Below are positions 1-8,697 of a DNA stretch of 64,000 bases, one piece after another. Numbering within the stretch: position 1 is the first letter of the stretch; each line of letters starts with the position of its first letter. The notes under the pieces are model-generated. The model did no database searches. It had not been told where the DNA came from and saw only the letters and a program-made list of their open reading frames with translations. Position numbers and translations under genes: made by a program. Source of the stretch: Deltaproteobacteria bacterium (GTDB lineage Bacteria > Myxococcota_A > UBA796 > UBA2385). Where the stretch lies: positions 124,001 to 188,000 of the forward strand of contig JAGYJW010000007.1 in NCBI GenBank assembly GCA_018401435.1, in the 5' to 3' direction.

Positions 1-468
1 GATCACATCGGCCATGATGGTGAGCAAGGGGATGGCCAGGGTCATGGCCAGAACCCGCGGCACCACCAGCTTGCGCACCGGATCCGCCCCCAAGGCGCGG
101 ATGGCGTCGATCTGTTCGGTGACCGCCATGCTGCCCAGCTCGGCCGTGAAGCCCGCCCCCACGCGACCGCCCACCAGCAAGGCCGTCAGCACGGGGCCCA
201 GCTCCCGCACGATGCCCAGGGCCACGATCTTTCCCGTATAGACGGTGGCCCCGAAGGGCTCCAGGCCCACCGCGAACTGGGCGGCCATCACCATGCCGGT
301 GAAGGTGGCGGTGAGCACGGTGATGCTGGTGCTGTCCACCCCCCCCTGCTCCAGCTGGGTGAGGGTGAGGTCGAATTCAAAGGGGGGCCGCACGATCTCG
401 CGCAGGGTGCGCCCCGTGAGGATCGACACCTCGCCCAGGGCCTCAAAGAAGGGGAGCAGGGGGTTCAC
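1..468 (-). CDS. mlaE: MlaE/YrbE-family lipid ABC transporter permease (C-terminus off the left edge)
   Basis: This is the first 156 codons of an MlaE-type permease, the inner-membrane subunit of ABC systems that move phospholipids between the membranes. Diagnostic stretches are VRELGPVLTALLVGGRVGAG and, after it, ELGSMAVTEQIDAIRALGADP, the hallmark central segment of the family, followed by hydrophobic sequence that runs off the window. The GTG start at 468 overlaps the TGA stop of the upstream lipoprotein gene (GTGA, 465-468), so the two are probably translationally coupled. The start is not in the ORF with an ATG, but no other good start exists and the family aligns from about this point. 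The usual partners MlaF and MlaD are not in the window and could follow to the left. Family assignment is secure; the substrate is inferred. Confidence 0.9.
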   Translation of the reverse strand, partial: MNPLLPFFEALGEVSILTGRTLREIVRPPFEFDLTLTQLEQGGVDSTSITVLTATFTGMVMAAQFAVGLEPFGATVYTGKIVALGIVRELGPVLTALLVGGRVGAGFTAELGSMAVTEQIDAIRALGADPVRKLVVPRVLAMTLAIPLLTIMADVI

Positions 469-965
469 GGTTCGAGGCCGCGGCTCTTGAAGCCCTGCAC
501 CATCTGCACGAAGTCGGGCCAGCCCTGCTCAAAGGTGGCGGGGGGCGCGATGTAGAGCAGGTCGTAGAGGCAGTCATCCTGCTTGGTGACCATGACGCCC
601 ACCTTCACCTTCACCCCGTCGAGCTGCCCGCTGATCACCTGGATCAGGGCCTCGCGGCGGTCCAAGATCAGGGACTCGATGCGTTCGGGCTCGCCCCGGG
701 CGATGCCCCAGCCCAGGTGCCTCGCGAGGTCGGCCAGCTGCCCATCTTCGTAGCGGGTGCCGCAATTGGCGTCGCCGTAGATGCTGCCGGAGATGCCGCC
801 GTGAAACCAGGCGCGATCGGCGCTGCCGGGGTCCACTCGGGCCCAACCCGGGCCGGGCTGGCCCAGGCTGAAGCGGGGGCCGTCGTTGTTGCCGCCGCGG
901 CGACCCTTGGCGCAGCCGCTCAGGACCACCAGGGCCAGCATGCAGAGACGGAGACCCACCCTCAC
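465..965 (-). CDS. Small lipoprotein of unknown function in an ABC/MlaE operon
   Basis: The 166-residue product begins with a lipoprotein signal peptide ending in the lipobox LSGC (Cys about residue 18), then a Gly/Arg-rich linker and a compact domain with no family that I recognise. The GTG start at 965 lies inside the stop of the upstream ABC ATPase gene (GTGA, 962-965), and the stop in turn overlaps the start of the MlaE gene. Tight coupling on both sides suggests that it works with the transporter, perhaps at the outer membrane or in the periplasm. Function is otherwise unknown. Confidence 0.75.
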   Translation of the reverse strand: MRVGLRLCMLALVVLSGCAKGRRGGNNDGPRFSLGQPGPGWARVDPGSADRAWFHGGISGSIYGDANCGTRYEDGQLADLARHLGWGIARGEPERIESLILDRREALIQVISGQLDGVKVKVGVMVTKQDDCLYDLLYIAPPATFEQGWPDFVQMVQGFKSRGLEP

Positions 966-1711
966 TGTGCCCCCCCCGCGCGGGCGGCGCCGGCCTCTTC
1001 TTCGGTGATCTGCATGAAGACCTGCTCCAAGTCGGTCGAGTCGTGTCCGCTCAACAGCTCGTCTACCGCGCCGAGGGCCACCAGGCGGCCCTTGTAGAGG
1101 ATGCCCACGCGGTCGCAGACCTCCTGGGCCGTGTCCAGCGAGTGGGTGGAGAGGAAGACCGTGCGCCCCGAGTCGGCGACCTCGCGGAAGCGCTCCTTGA
1201 TGCGCCGGGCGCCGTGGGGGTCCAGGCCCACCATGGGCTCGTCCACAATCAACACCCGGGGTTCATGCAGCAAGGCAGCCGACAGCACCAGGCGCTGCTT
1301 CATGCCGTGGCTATAGGCCTCGATCAGCTCGTCTGCCCGGACCAGCAGGTCGTTGTCGGCCAGCAGCATGTCGCCGCGCTCGGCGGTGCGGGCGGGGTCC
1401 ATGCCATAGATGCCCCCCACGAATTGCAGGAATTCCCGCGCGGTGAGCTTGTCGTAGAGGTAGGGCCGATCGGGGATATAGCCCACCCGGCGCTTGCTTT
1501 CGACGGGTTCTTCCACGATGTCGATGCCGTCGATGAGGATGCGGCCCGATGTGGGCGTGAGCACCCCCGCGAGCATGCGGATGGTGGTGGTCTTGCCCGC
1601 GCCATTGGGGCCCAGGAAGCCGAAGACCTCGCCGGCGTGCACATGCAGGTCCAGGGGCTGGAGGGCCTGGAAGCTGCCGTAGCGCTTCTCGACGGCTTCG
1701 AGGCGGATCAT
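962..1711 (-). CDS. ABC transporter ATP-binding protein (ABC-2/NatA type)
   Basis: A 249-residue ATPase with Walker A GPNGAGKT (about residues 34-41), signature SHGMKQR, Walker B VLIVDEPMVGLDP and the switch His in STHS. The C-terminal tail ending in DLEQVFMQIT is typical of ATPases that drive ABC-2 type exporters rather than of MlaF, which has a GPSGSGKS-type loop. I start at the ATG at 1711 (MIRLEAVEKRYG), which aligns with family N-termini; the frame stays open for 25 more codons upstream. It sits 61 bp after the transglutaminase-fold gene and overlaps the lipoprotein gene. No ABC-2 permease is visible, so its membrane partner is unresolved: either the neighbouring MlaE or a subunit encoded elsewhere. 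Confidence 0.9.
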   Translation of the reverse strand: MIRLEAVEKRYGSFQALQPLDLHVHAGEVFGFLGPNGAGKTTTIRMLAGVLTPTSGRILIDGIDIVEEPVESKRRVGYIPDRPYLYDKLTAREFLQFVGGIYGMDPARTAERGDMLLADNDLLVRADELIEAYSHGMKQRLVLSAALLHEPRVLIVDEPMVGLDPHGARRIKERFREVADSGRTVFLSTHSLDTAQEVCDRVGILYKGRLVALGAVDELLSGHDSTDLEQVFMQITEEEAGAARAGGAQ

Positions 1712-1772
1712 GGACGGGCTCCAGAGCGGGGCATCGACGGGCTGGATGGGCCCCCTATCACCCTGGTTGGCC

Positions 1773-3278
1773 TCATTGATCGCCATCCAGGCGTTGAAAG
1801 CCCAGGCGGCCCATCACGGCCATGATCTCGACCTGCCGGTCCAGGTCCCCTTCCGCCAGCTTGATGTGGGTGGCGTCGGCGGGGGTCTGGCCAAAGGTGG
1901 GGTCTACTGGCACCCAGTCGCTGTCTCCGCCCAGCCGGACCTCGGGCCAGGCGTGGTAGTAGAAGGCGCCCACGGGGCCGATGCGGTCGCTGTAGACCAC
2001 CCCGGCGGCGATGCGGGCCGGGATGCCCGCGGCCCGGGCCAGGCTGACAAAGAGGGCGGTGTGCTCATTGCAGTCCCCTCGGGCGGTGCGCAGCACCTCC
2101 AGCCCGTTGGGAACACCCATGCTGGGCACCTTCTCGACGTAATCAAAGACAAAGTCCACCAGGCGCCGGGTCGCATCCAGGCGGGTGCTTGCATCGCCCA
2201 CCACCTCGGCGGCCTTGGCGCGCAGATCGGGGTGGGCGGCCTGCAGGGTGAGGGTGGCCTGAAGCCACTCGGGCTCGCTGTCGTCGCGCACCGGCAGGGC
2301 CGGCAGGCTGGCGAGATCGGGGGTGGTCACCGTCACGACATCGCCCTGGACCGCCTGCATCGGGGGCTCGTTGCGCACGCGCTCGGGCTCGACCCCCTTG
2401 ATGACCAGGCTGAGCTGGCGGAGGCTGCGGGCGTCGCGGATTCGGCCTTGAAGCTGGACCGCCGACAAGGAGATGAGGTCTACGGGTTCGCCGGTGGTGG
2501 GCACGTCCTGGGCGGCCTCGCGGGTCATCAGCACCGAGGACATGCCCATGGCGCTCTCCTGGCGCAGGGTGTCCCCGGCGGGGGTGACCAGCGCCCGGGC
2601 CTCCATGCCGGCGAAGCGGGTGCTCATCCAGTAGGCCTCTTCGCCGCCATCCAGCACCTCGACCGAGTCCACCACCAACTCCATCTCGCCTTCGGCCATG
2701 GTGAGGGGGTCGAAGTAGGGCACCGAGAAGCGCTTGCCCACCGCCAGCTCCTGGGTGCGGATCAAGGCGTCCAGGCTCTGGCTCACCTGGGGGGGGCGCG
2801 CGATGGGGAAGCGCAGGGTGGAGGTCTCGCCGGCCTGGGTGACATCCATGACGATCTCGTCGCCCACCACGGCCCCCACCGCGCTCAGCCGCACATCGCC
2901 CGAGGCCATGAAGAAGTCGAAGCGCTGCAGCCGGGCCTGGGCATCGGAGAGGGCGGCCCCGGCCGTGATGATCTCCTGCAGCTTGCCGAAGGTGGCCACC
3001 CGAAAGCTGGAGCGGGTCTCATTCAGCGTGCCGCCGTCTTCGGTGGGGGTGGTGCGGGTGACGGTGAAGCCGACGTGCTGGTCCTGGAAGTAGATGCCAT
3101 ACCAGCGCTCCTGGCCCGGGGCGACGGCCAGCGCGCTGGCGTCGAGCGGCACCTGGAAGGCCTTGTCGCCGCCTTGCACCACCAGGCCCACGGCCAGCCC
3201 CAGCCAGGCCACCAGGCAGAGCAGCTCGAAGAGGGTCAGCAGGTCTGGACGAAGGCGCAAAGGGATCCCGGGGCGCAA
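1773..3278 (-). CDS. Membrane-anchored transglutaminase-like protein
   Basis: The 501-residue product has one N-terminal hydrophobic segment (about residues 14-36), a long extracytoplasmic region, and a C-terminal transglutaminase-like domain. The Cys-His-Asp triad can be seen in GDCNEHT, FYYHAWPEV and VDPTFGQ. Bacterial members of this fold are usually proteases or peptide-bond-modifying enzymes rather than true cross-linking transglutaminases. The start is uncertain: the codon at 3278 is TTG with no strong Shine-Dalgarno sequence. It is the first gene of the minus-strand group that continues with the ABC ATPase, lipoprotein and MlaE permease, suggesting a role at the cell envelope. The substrate is unknown. 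Confidence 0.85.
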   Translation of the reverse strand: MRPGIPLRLRPDLLTLFELLCLVAWLGLAVGLVVQGGDKAFQVPLDASALAVAPGQERWYGIYFQDQHVGFTVTRTTPTEDGGTLNETRSSFRVATFGKLQEIITAGAALSDAQARLQRFDFFMASGDVRLSAVGAVVGDEIVMDVTQAGETSTLRFPIARPPQVSQSLDALIRTQELAVGKRFSVPYFDPLTMAEGEMELVVDSVEVLDGGEEAYWMSTRFAGMEARALVTPAGDTLRQESAMGMSSVLMTREAAQDVPTTGEPVDLISLSAVQLQGRIRDARSLRQLSLVIKGVEPERVRNEPPMQAVQGDVVTVTTPDLASLPALPVRDDSEPEWLQATLTLQAAHPDLRAKAAEVVGDASTRLDATRRLVDFVFDYVEKVPSMGVPNGLEVLRTARGDCNEHTALFVSLARAAGIPARIAAGVVYSDRIGPVGAFYYHAWPEVRLGGDSDWVPVDPTFGQTPADATHIKLAEGDLDRQVEIMAVMGRLGFQRLDGDQ

Positions 3279-3421
3279 GCGACGACGCGCGACCCGCCCA
3301 GCCTACTTCAAAGCGCTGGCGGGCGCCTTGCCGTCGCCCGAGGTCTCCGGTACGAGGCCCCTCCGTCCGCCCTGTCCGCCCGCCGAGCCTGCTCGGGGGG
3401 CGGTCGCACTGGGAGAGAAGC

Positions 3422-4684
3422 ATGCAGATCCTGTCTTGGGGCGCCAGCGATGTCGGCCAGACGCGCAAGGTCAATGAAGACGCCTTCTTGCTGGTCCCCG
3501 ACGTGGGGCTGGTGGCGGTGGCCGATGGCATGGGCGGCTTCCAGCGGGGGGACGTCGCCAGCCAGCTCGCCTGCAATGTAGTCAGGGAGCATGTTCTCGC
3601 GCATCGGGACACGGTGGATGCCTATCGGCGCAACCCCAACGACGCCGCCCGTGGGGCGGTCAAGGCCATGCTGGAGACGGGCATCCAGAAGGCCTGCGAG
3701 GAGGTCTATGAGGCCGCCATCGCGATCACCGGCGAGGGCGGGCGCATCGGCACCACCTTTGACGCCTTGCTGGTGGTGGGCACGACGGCCTTCATCGCCC
3801 ATGTGGGGGATGGTCGCATCTACCTGCAGCGGGGCTCCGAGGTGCACCAGCTCACCGAGGACCACTCCCTCATCCAGCAGCAGATCAAGGATGGCACCCT
3901 CACCCAGGAAGAGGCCCGCAAGGCCCGCTTCAAGAATGTCATCACCCGGGCCCTGGGCGTCTTCCCCTCGGTGATGGTGGACACCTTGCACTTCGAGCTG
4001 GACCTGGGCGACCGCCTGCTCATCTGCTCGGATGGCATGTACCGCTATGTGGGCCTGCGGGAGCTGGGCTTCACCATGGCCGGCGATGTGGGCGACCGCA
4101 CGGCTGGCGGCCTGGTGGAGCTGGCCAACAGCCGGGGCGGCCGGGACAACATCACGGTGGTGCTCTGCCTGGCCGCCGCCGAGGACGAGGCCGAGCGGGT
4201 GCCCCCCATCCGAGAGCGCATGGAGATCCTGCGCAAGGTGGATCTCTTCCAATACTGCACCTACCGCGAGCTGATGGCCCTCTGCGAGATCAGCGAACAG
4301 CGCGACCATGAGGCGGGGGATCTGCTCTTCTCCGAGGGCGATCCGGGCCGCGAGTGCTTTGTGGTGGTGCATGGCGCCATCAGCATCGAGAAGGCGGGGG
4401 GGCGCCTCGCCGTCATGCGCCCCGCCGACTATTTCGGCGAGATGTCCTTCCTCGACAGCCCCCGGCGCTCCGCCGATGCGGTGGCCATGCAAGCCAGCAG
4501 CACCCTGGTGCTGGACAAGGACCGCTTCCTGCAACTCATCAAGCAGGACAGCGATCTGGGCGCCAAGCTCATGTGGCAGCTCTTGATGAAGCTGTCGCGC
4601 ATCGTGCGGCTGAGCAACGAGCGGCTGCTGGCGGCCACGGTGTCCCTGGAGGCCCTGGACGCGGACCTGGAGCCCCTGGACTGA
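3422..4684 (+). CDS. PP2C-type Ser/Thr phosphatase fused to a cyclic-nucleotide-binding domain
   Basis: A 420-residue two-domain protein. Residues about 1-245 form a PPM/PP2C phosphatase with the metal-binding motifs NEDAFLL, VADGMGG, HVGDGRIYL, ICSDGMYRYV and GRDNITVV. Residues about 280-390 form a cAMP/cGMP receptor-like domain, with FSEGDPG and the phosphate-binding cassette FGEMSFLDSPRRSA. This layout suggests a phosphatase whose activity or location depends on a cyclic nucleotide. A good Shine-Dalgarno (GGGAGAGAAG) precedes the ATG. It may counteract Ser/Thr kinases such as the one near 50-52 kb, but that link is inference; there is no kinase next to it. The gene is monocistronic or nearly so and converges on lepB. 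Confidence 0.93.
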   Translation: MQILSWGASDVGQTRKVNEDAFLLVPDVGLVAVADGMGGFQRGDVASQLACNVVREHVLAHRDTVDAYRRNPNDAARGAVKAMLETGIQKACEEVYEAAIAITGEGGRIGTTFDALLVVGTTAFIAHVGDGRIYLQRGSEVHQLTEDHSLIQQQIKDGTLTQEEARKARFKNVITRALGVFPSVMVDTLHFELDLGDRLLICSDGMYRYVGLRELGFTMAGDVGDRTAGGLVELANSRGGRDNITVVLCLAAAEDEAERVPPIRERMEILRKVDLFQYCTYRELMALCEISEQRDHEAGDLLFSEGDPGRECFVVVHGAISIEKAGGRLAVMRPADYFGEMSFLDSPRRSADAVAMQASSTLVLDKDRFLQLIKQDSDLGAKLMWQLLMKLSRIVRLSNERLLAATVSLEALDADLEPLD

Positions 4685-4699
4685 CGCGCGGCGGGCCGG

Positions 4700-5506
4700 T
4701 CAGAGGGGCGTGCCGAATCGGCCGTCGCGGAACTCACCAAAGAGGGGCAGGCCGGTCTTGCACTGATCGTAGCTCAGCCAGACAAATCGAGCTTTGCCCT
4801 TGATATTGCGCAAGGGGACATAGCCCCACACCCGGCTGTCGGCGCTGTGGTCGCGGTTGTCGCCCATGACGAAGACCTGCCCCGGGGGCACGGTCTGGGG
4901 GCCATAGTCGCTCATGCGCAGGGCATAGGATTCGGTGGTGAGCAGCGTGTGGGGGTGGCCATCGAGGTCTTCGGTGAAGGCCTTGGTGGCGCTGGGCCGG
5001 CAGTGCTCGTTCACGAAGGCGTATTTTTCCTGGTATTGTCGCGGCTGGGCCTTGCTGTTGATGTAGAGCTGGTTGTCCCTGACCTCGATGACGTCGCCGG
5101 GCAGCCCCACCACACGCTTGACATAGTCCAGGGTGGCGAATGGGGGCACGGGCAGGTCGATGTTGTGCGACAGGAAGGTGTCGTCGGTGCCCGGCTTCAC
5201 AAAGACCACGATGTCCCCGCGTTCCGGCAGATCCAGCTCGCCGATGGGCACCCGGGTCAGGGGGATGCGCAGGCCATAGCTATACTTGGTGACCAGGATG
5301 TGGTCGCCAATCTGCAGGGTGGGGACCATGGACCCCGACGGAATGCGGAAGGGCTCGGCGAAGACGGACCGGATGAGCAGGACCGCCAGCAGGGCCGGTC
5401 CCCAGGTGCGCAAGGTGTCCCAGAGCCAGGCCAGGAAGTGGTTGGCTTCCGCATCCGTCGGTGCCGGCGCCTCGGGAGGGGTCTCGGTGTCGGCTGGCTC
5501 GGTCAA
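4700..5506 (-). CDS. lepB: Signal peptidase I
   Basis: Type I leader peptidase, which removes signal peptides from secreted proteins at the outer face of the inner membrane. The single membrane segment is followed by the nucleophile motif IPSGSMVPTL; the general base is the Lys of DYVKRVVGLPGD, and the box MGDNRDHSADSR is present. The start is uncertain. The frame is open to a GTG at 5644, but that would overlap the divergent NUDIX gene by about 60 bp, so I use the TTG at 5506, which leaves a short acidic cytoplasmic N-terminus before the membrane segment. Neither start has a strong ribosome-binding site. The identity is secure. Confidence 0.92.
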   Translation of the reverse strand: MTEPADTETPPEAPAPTDAEANHFLAWLWDTLRTWGPALLAVLLIRSVFAEPFRIPSGSMVPTLQIGDHILVTKYSYGLRIPLTRVPIGELDLPERGDIVVFVKPGTDDTFLSHNIDLPVPPFATLDYVKRVVGLPGDVIEVRDNQLYINSKAQPRQYQEKYAFVNEHCRPSATKAFTEDLDGHPHTLLTTESYALRMSDYGPQTVPPGQVFVMGDNRDHSADSRVWGYVPLRNIKGKARFVWLSYDQCKTGLPLFGEFRDGRFGTPL

Positions 5507-5583
5507 CGCAATGCTCGCAGCTACGGGAGGGGCCGGGTCGTAACCCGCAGCTTGCAGGATTACCTTCCCGGAACGGAGCCCCG

Positions 5584-6210
5584 ATGACCGTCCCCCCCCG
5601 CCGGCCTGGCCCGCCGCCCCTCCCTGACCTGGGGCTGGGTGCACTGGCCGAGGCCCTCACCGCCCAGCCCTCGGTGCGCATCGCCGGCGAAGGCTTCTCC
5701 CGGGCCGCGGTGGCCCTGGTGGTGAATCCCGACCTCGACCTGCTCTTCATTCGCCGTAGCGAGCGCGATGGCGACCCCTGGAGCGGCCATATGGCGCTGC
5801 CCGGGGGTCGCGTGGACCCGGCCGACGCCGGGCCCCAGGCCGCCGCCGAACGCGAGACCTGGGAGGAGGTGGGGCTGCCCCTGTCGGGCGCCCAGCTGCT
5901 GGGGCCCCTGGACGAGGTGGCCTCTCCGGTGCGCCGCGGCCACGGGCGCCTGGTGATCAGCCCCTTCGTCTATGCGCTGCCCAGCCACCCCCGCCTGGTG
6001 ACCAACCACGAGGTGGCGCAGACCTATTGGTTCGGCCTGCCCCGCATTCTCACCGGTGAGGGCCGCGGCACCTTCGATCTGCGCTGGCAGGGGCGGGTCA
6101 TCCCCATGCCGGTGCTGCGGCTGGACGACGCCGAGATCTGGGGTCTCACCTTGGGCATCCTCGACGACCTGGTGCGCCGGCTGGGCCTGCCCCCCGTCAG
6201 TGGTCGATGA
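5584..6210 (+). CDS. NUDIX hydrolase, CoA-pyrophosphatase-like
   Basis: A 208-residue protein with a complete NUDIX box starting GGRVDPADAG and ending RETWEEVG (G-x5-E-x7-REUxEExGU, about residues 75-100), which coordinates Mg2+ for hydrolysis of a nucleoside diphosphate linked to X. The preceding GHMALPGG is typical of the CoA pyrophosphatase (NudL/YeaB) branch, so cleavage of CoA or its derivatives is the most likely activity; this is family inference. The ATG at 5584 has an upstream GGAG and is the first plausible start. The 3' end overlaps the convergent membrane-protein gene by 14 bp. Confidence 0.88.
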   Translation: MTVPPRRPGPPPLPDLGLGALAEALTAQPSVRIAGEGFSRAAVALVVNPDLDLLFIRRSERDGDPWSGHMALPGGRVDPADAGPQAAAERETWEEVGLPLSGAQLLGPLDEVASPVRRGHGRLVISPFVYALPSHPRLVTNHEVAQTYWFGLPRILTGEGRGTFDLRWQGRVIPMPVLRLDDAEIWGLTLGILDDLVRRLGLPPVSGR

Positions 6211-8107
6211 GCTCCACGATCACCACGCCGGTGCCGTCTTCAAAGCTGTGCACCCGGCGGGTGTGCAGCTCGAGCTGACGCAGCAGGATCTGGAAGCCCT
6301 CGTCGGTATAGGCCGCCCGGTCGATGACCACGAAGCGCAAGCCCTCGCGGCGGAGGCGGTCCAGGGTGGCCTGGCGCAGGGGCTCGCTGGTCTCGTCATG
6401 GGCCGACCGGGGGATGGGCGTGCCCGAAGTGATCGGCTGGCTGAGATCATCCCAGTTGCGCACCAGGGTCAGCAGATCGACGTCGATGCGCATGGGGACC
6501 AGCGACTTGAGCTTGGGGTAGCCCACCACCGGGTGTCCATGGAGCATCTGCATATATTGTTCGTCGGCGCTGCTCAGCCCCTCCCCCAGGTTGGCGAAGA
6601 CGGGCAGGTCCGCCCGCTTGCCCGAGCGCGGGGCCGCCCGCACCGCCGGGATGGTGATCACGCCGCCGCTGGGCGCATCTTCGGCCAGCCAGCGGGCGAA
6701 TTCCAGCTGGGGCACCGGCTGTGCGGGGAAGCCGCGGTGCAGGCGGCTGGCCCGAAGCCCCAAGCCCACGCTCGTCACCGCCAACAGCAGCACCGTGCCC
6801 ACCCTCAGCCCGCGCAGGGCGGGTCCGGTCAGCCGCCTTGCCAGGCCATCCCACAGGCGGTCGAGGCCCAGGGCGCCGCCCACCAGCAGGCCCATGCTGG
6901 CGGGCACCAGGAAGCGGCGGGGAAAGCGGATGCCTTCGATGCCAGGCAGGGCATAGGCCTTGACATTGATGGTCAGCACCCAGTTTCCGGCCCAGGTGCC
7001 CGCCGCCCCCAGCCACTGGGCCAGCTCTTTGGGCAGGTAGACATTCCAGCCAAAGCTGAGGATCAAACAAATCGTGCCAGCGACCATCCAGGTGCTGGAG
7101 CGCCAGAGCCCGAAGAGGCCCAGCAGCAGGGCGGCCACCAGCACGCCGGTGGGCATCAGCGTGGGGGCCAAGGAGGCGTCTCGGGGGGCCTCGGGCCCGA
7201 AGTCAAACTGCCACCAGGCGTGCAGATCGGCGGCATTCATCTGCAGCAGGCGGGCCTTCTCTGCCGGATCCACCGGGTCGAAGGCGAAGTTGGCATAAAT
7301 CAGCGCCACCAGCGCCGCGCCCAGCCCCGTGACGCTGGCCAGCACCAGCACGGTGCCCGCCAGGCTGCCGCGGCTGCGATCGCCCCGCAGGCTGCTGGCG
7401 GCGGGGCCCACCAAGCCCAAAGCGCCCAATACGGCGGTAAAGATGGCGTTATAAGGCCCATCGAGGGCGCAGAGCAGGGCGAGCAGGCCAGCCCCCAAGG
7501 CCCAGGCCGTGCTGCGGTCCCGCAAGGCGCGGGAGGTGGCCGCCAGAAATGCCGGCATCGTCCAGACGGCCACATGCTCGGGCGTGCCATCCGAGATGGC
7601 AAAGAGCAGCATGGGCTGGGACAAGAAGGCCGCGCCTGCCACCGCCCCGCTCGCCCAGGAGCCGCCCAGCTCTTTGACCAGCCAGGCGGTGCTCAGCCCT
7701 GCCGCCACCAGCAGTAGCGCCAACGACAGGTTGTAGCCGAAGATCGGCCCGAAGAGCGCGCCTGCGGGGCTGAGCAGGATGGCGCTGCCAAAGGGCAGGA
7801 TGAGGGCCAGCACGCCGTGGGGGAAATTCAGCTGTTGCGACCAGAGCGGGGTGTCGGGCGGGACCAGGGAGCGCCGCACATGGTCCAGGCCCCACATGCC
7901 GCGGATCGCGTCGGTGCCAGGATCGCCCAGGATGGCCCTGTTGCCCTCGGGCCAGATCGGGCCGAGAATAAAGGCCACAAGCACCATCAGCAGGCCGGTC
8001 ACCGGCAGCAGGGACCCCCAGGGGATCCGGCGCGGCGGCGGGATGGCCGGGCGAAACTGGCTGTGAAGCTCGGCCTGCGCGGGGTCGGCGGGGGTGTCGG
8101 GCGTCAA
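6197..8107 (-). CDS. Large polytopic membrane protein (GT-C-like topology), function unknown
   Basis: A 636-residue protein with about a dozen hydrophobic segments and a soluble C-terminal part of roughly 150 residues. The topology resembles GT-C glycosyltransferases and other large lipid-linked transferases, but I see no conclusive catalytic motif, so no function is assigned. The start is well supported: TTG at 8107 forms a TTGA overlap with the stop of the upstream lipoprotein gene and has GGAGG five bases upstream. The frame is open 28 codons further, but those lie inside the lipoprotein gene. The two genes are therefore probably coupled. Confidence 0.75.
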   Translation of the reverse strand: MTPDTPADPAQAELHSQFRPAIPPPRRIPWGSLLPVTGLLMVLVAFILGPIWPEGNRAILGDPGTDAIRGMWGLDHVRRSLVPPDTPLWSQQLNFPHGVLALILPFGSAILLSPAGALFGPIFGYNLSLALLLVAAGLSTAWLVKELGGSWASGAVAGAAFLSQPMLLFAISDGTPEHVAVWTMPAFLAATSRALRDRSTAWALGAGLLALLCALDGPYNAIFTAVLGALGLVGPAASSLRGDRSRGSLAGTVLVLASVTGLGAALVALIYANFAFDPVDPAEKARLLQMNAADLHAWWQFDFGPEAPRDASLAPTLMPTGVLVAALLLGLFGLWRSSTWMVAGTICLILSFGWNVYLPKELAQWLGAAGTWAGNWVLTINVKAYALPGIEGIRFPRRFLVPASMGLLVGGALGLDRLWDGLARRLTGPALRGLRVGTVLLLAVTSVGLGLRASRLHRGFPAQPVPQLEFARWLAEDAPSGGVITIPAVRAAPRSGKRADLPVFANLGEGLSSADEQYMQMLHGHPVVGYPKLKSLVPMRIDVDLLTLVRNWDDLSQPITSGTPIPRSAHDETSEPLRQATLDRLRREGLRFVVIDRAAYTDEGFQILLRQLELHTRRVHSFEDGTGVVIVELIDH

Positions 8108-8637
8108 GGCGCCTCCACCTTCCCCTTGGGCTGGCCATCTTCCCAGCGCCAGGTTCCGGCCAGCTGGCCGCTGCGGTGCCACTCCGACCACAGGCCATGG
8201 CGCTGGCCGCCGACATAGACGCCCACCTCGTGCAGCTGGCCATTGCCCCAGACGCTCAGGTAGGGGCCGTGGCGCATCTCGGTGTCGGGCAGCACGCAGT
8301 ACTGCTCCTCCTGGCGACCCCTGCCTTCGACCCGATCCGTGCCTTCGGGGCAGAGATCGATGCGTTTGGCGGCTTGCACCGCGGGGTAGCTCTCCTCCAC
8401 CGGGGGCAGGTTCCGGGGGGCCGGGGTCTCTACCCGCGTGGTGGTGGTCGGGCCTGCCGGGCGGGCGGTGCCTTCGTCGGTGGTGGTGGGGTTCGGGTTG
8501 CTGGGGCCCTCGTTGCCCACCACCACCTCTTGCTCGCCTTCGCGGCGGGACCAGGGCTCGGGCACGTCGTCACCGCCCCCGCAGGCCAGCACCGACAGGC
8601 CGAGGAGGAGCAGGGGAAAGGCGAGGGGACGGGCCAT
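8104..8637 (-). CDS. Lipoprotein with MORN-like repeats
   Basis: A 177-residue lipoprotein: signal peptide with lipobox VLACG (Cys about residue 19), a low-complexity Thr/Pro/Asn linker, then a C-terminal domain with the repeated pattern HGPYLSVWGNGQL, HGLWSEWHRSGQ and GTWRWEDGQPKG. These are MORN-like/YwqK-type repeats, which form short beta-hairpins and are common in surface proteins; no enzymatic activity is implied. The gene is followed by the large membrane-protein gene with a TTGA overlap. Confidence 0.75.
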   Translation of the reverse strand: MARPLAFPLLLLGLSVLACGGGDDVPEPWSRREGEQEVVVGNEGPSNPNPTTTDEGTARPAGPTTTTRVETPAPRNLPPVEESYPAVQAAKRIDLCPEGTDRVEGRGRQEEQYCVLPDTEMRHGPYLSVWGNGQLHEVGVYVGGQRHGLWSEWHRSGQLAGTWRWEDGQPKGKVEAP

Positions 8638-8697
8638 GCCTGAGGGTACCGCGAAGGGGGGAGAGAAGGGGGGCGATCGGTCCAGGGGCGCCCGGAT

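Noticed and set aside
1710..3581. A 623-codon frame antisense to the transglutaminase gene
   Set aside because: The product is low-complexity and lies opposite a gene with an intact catalytic triad.
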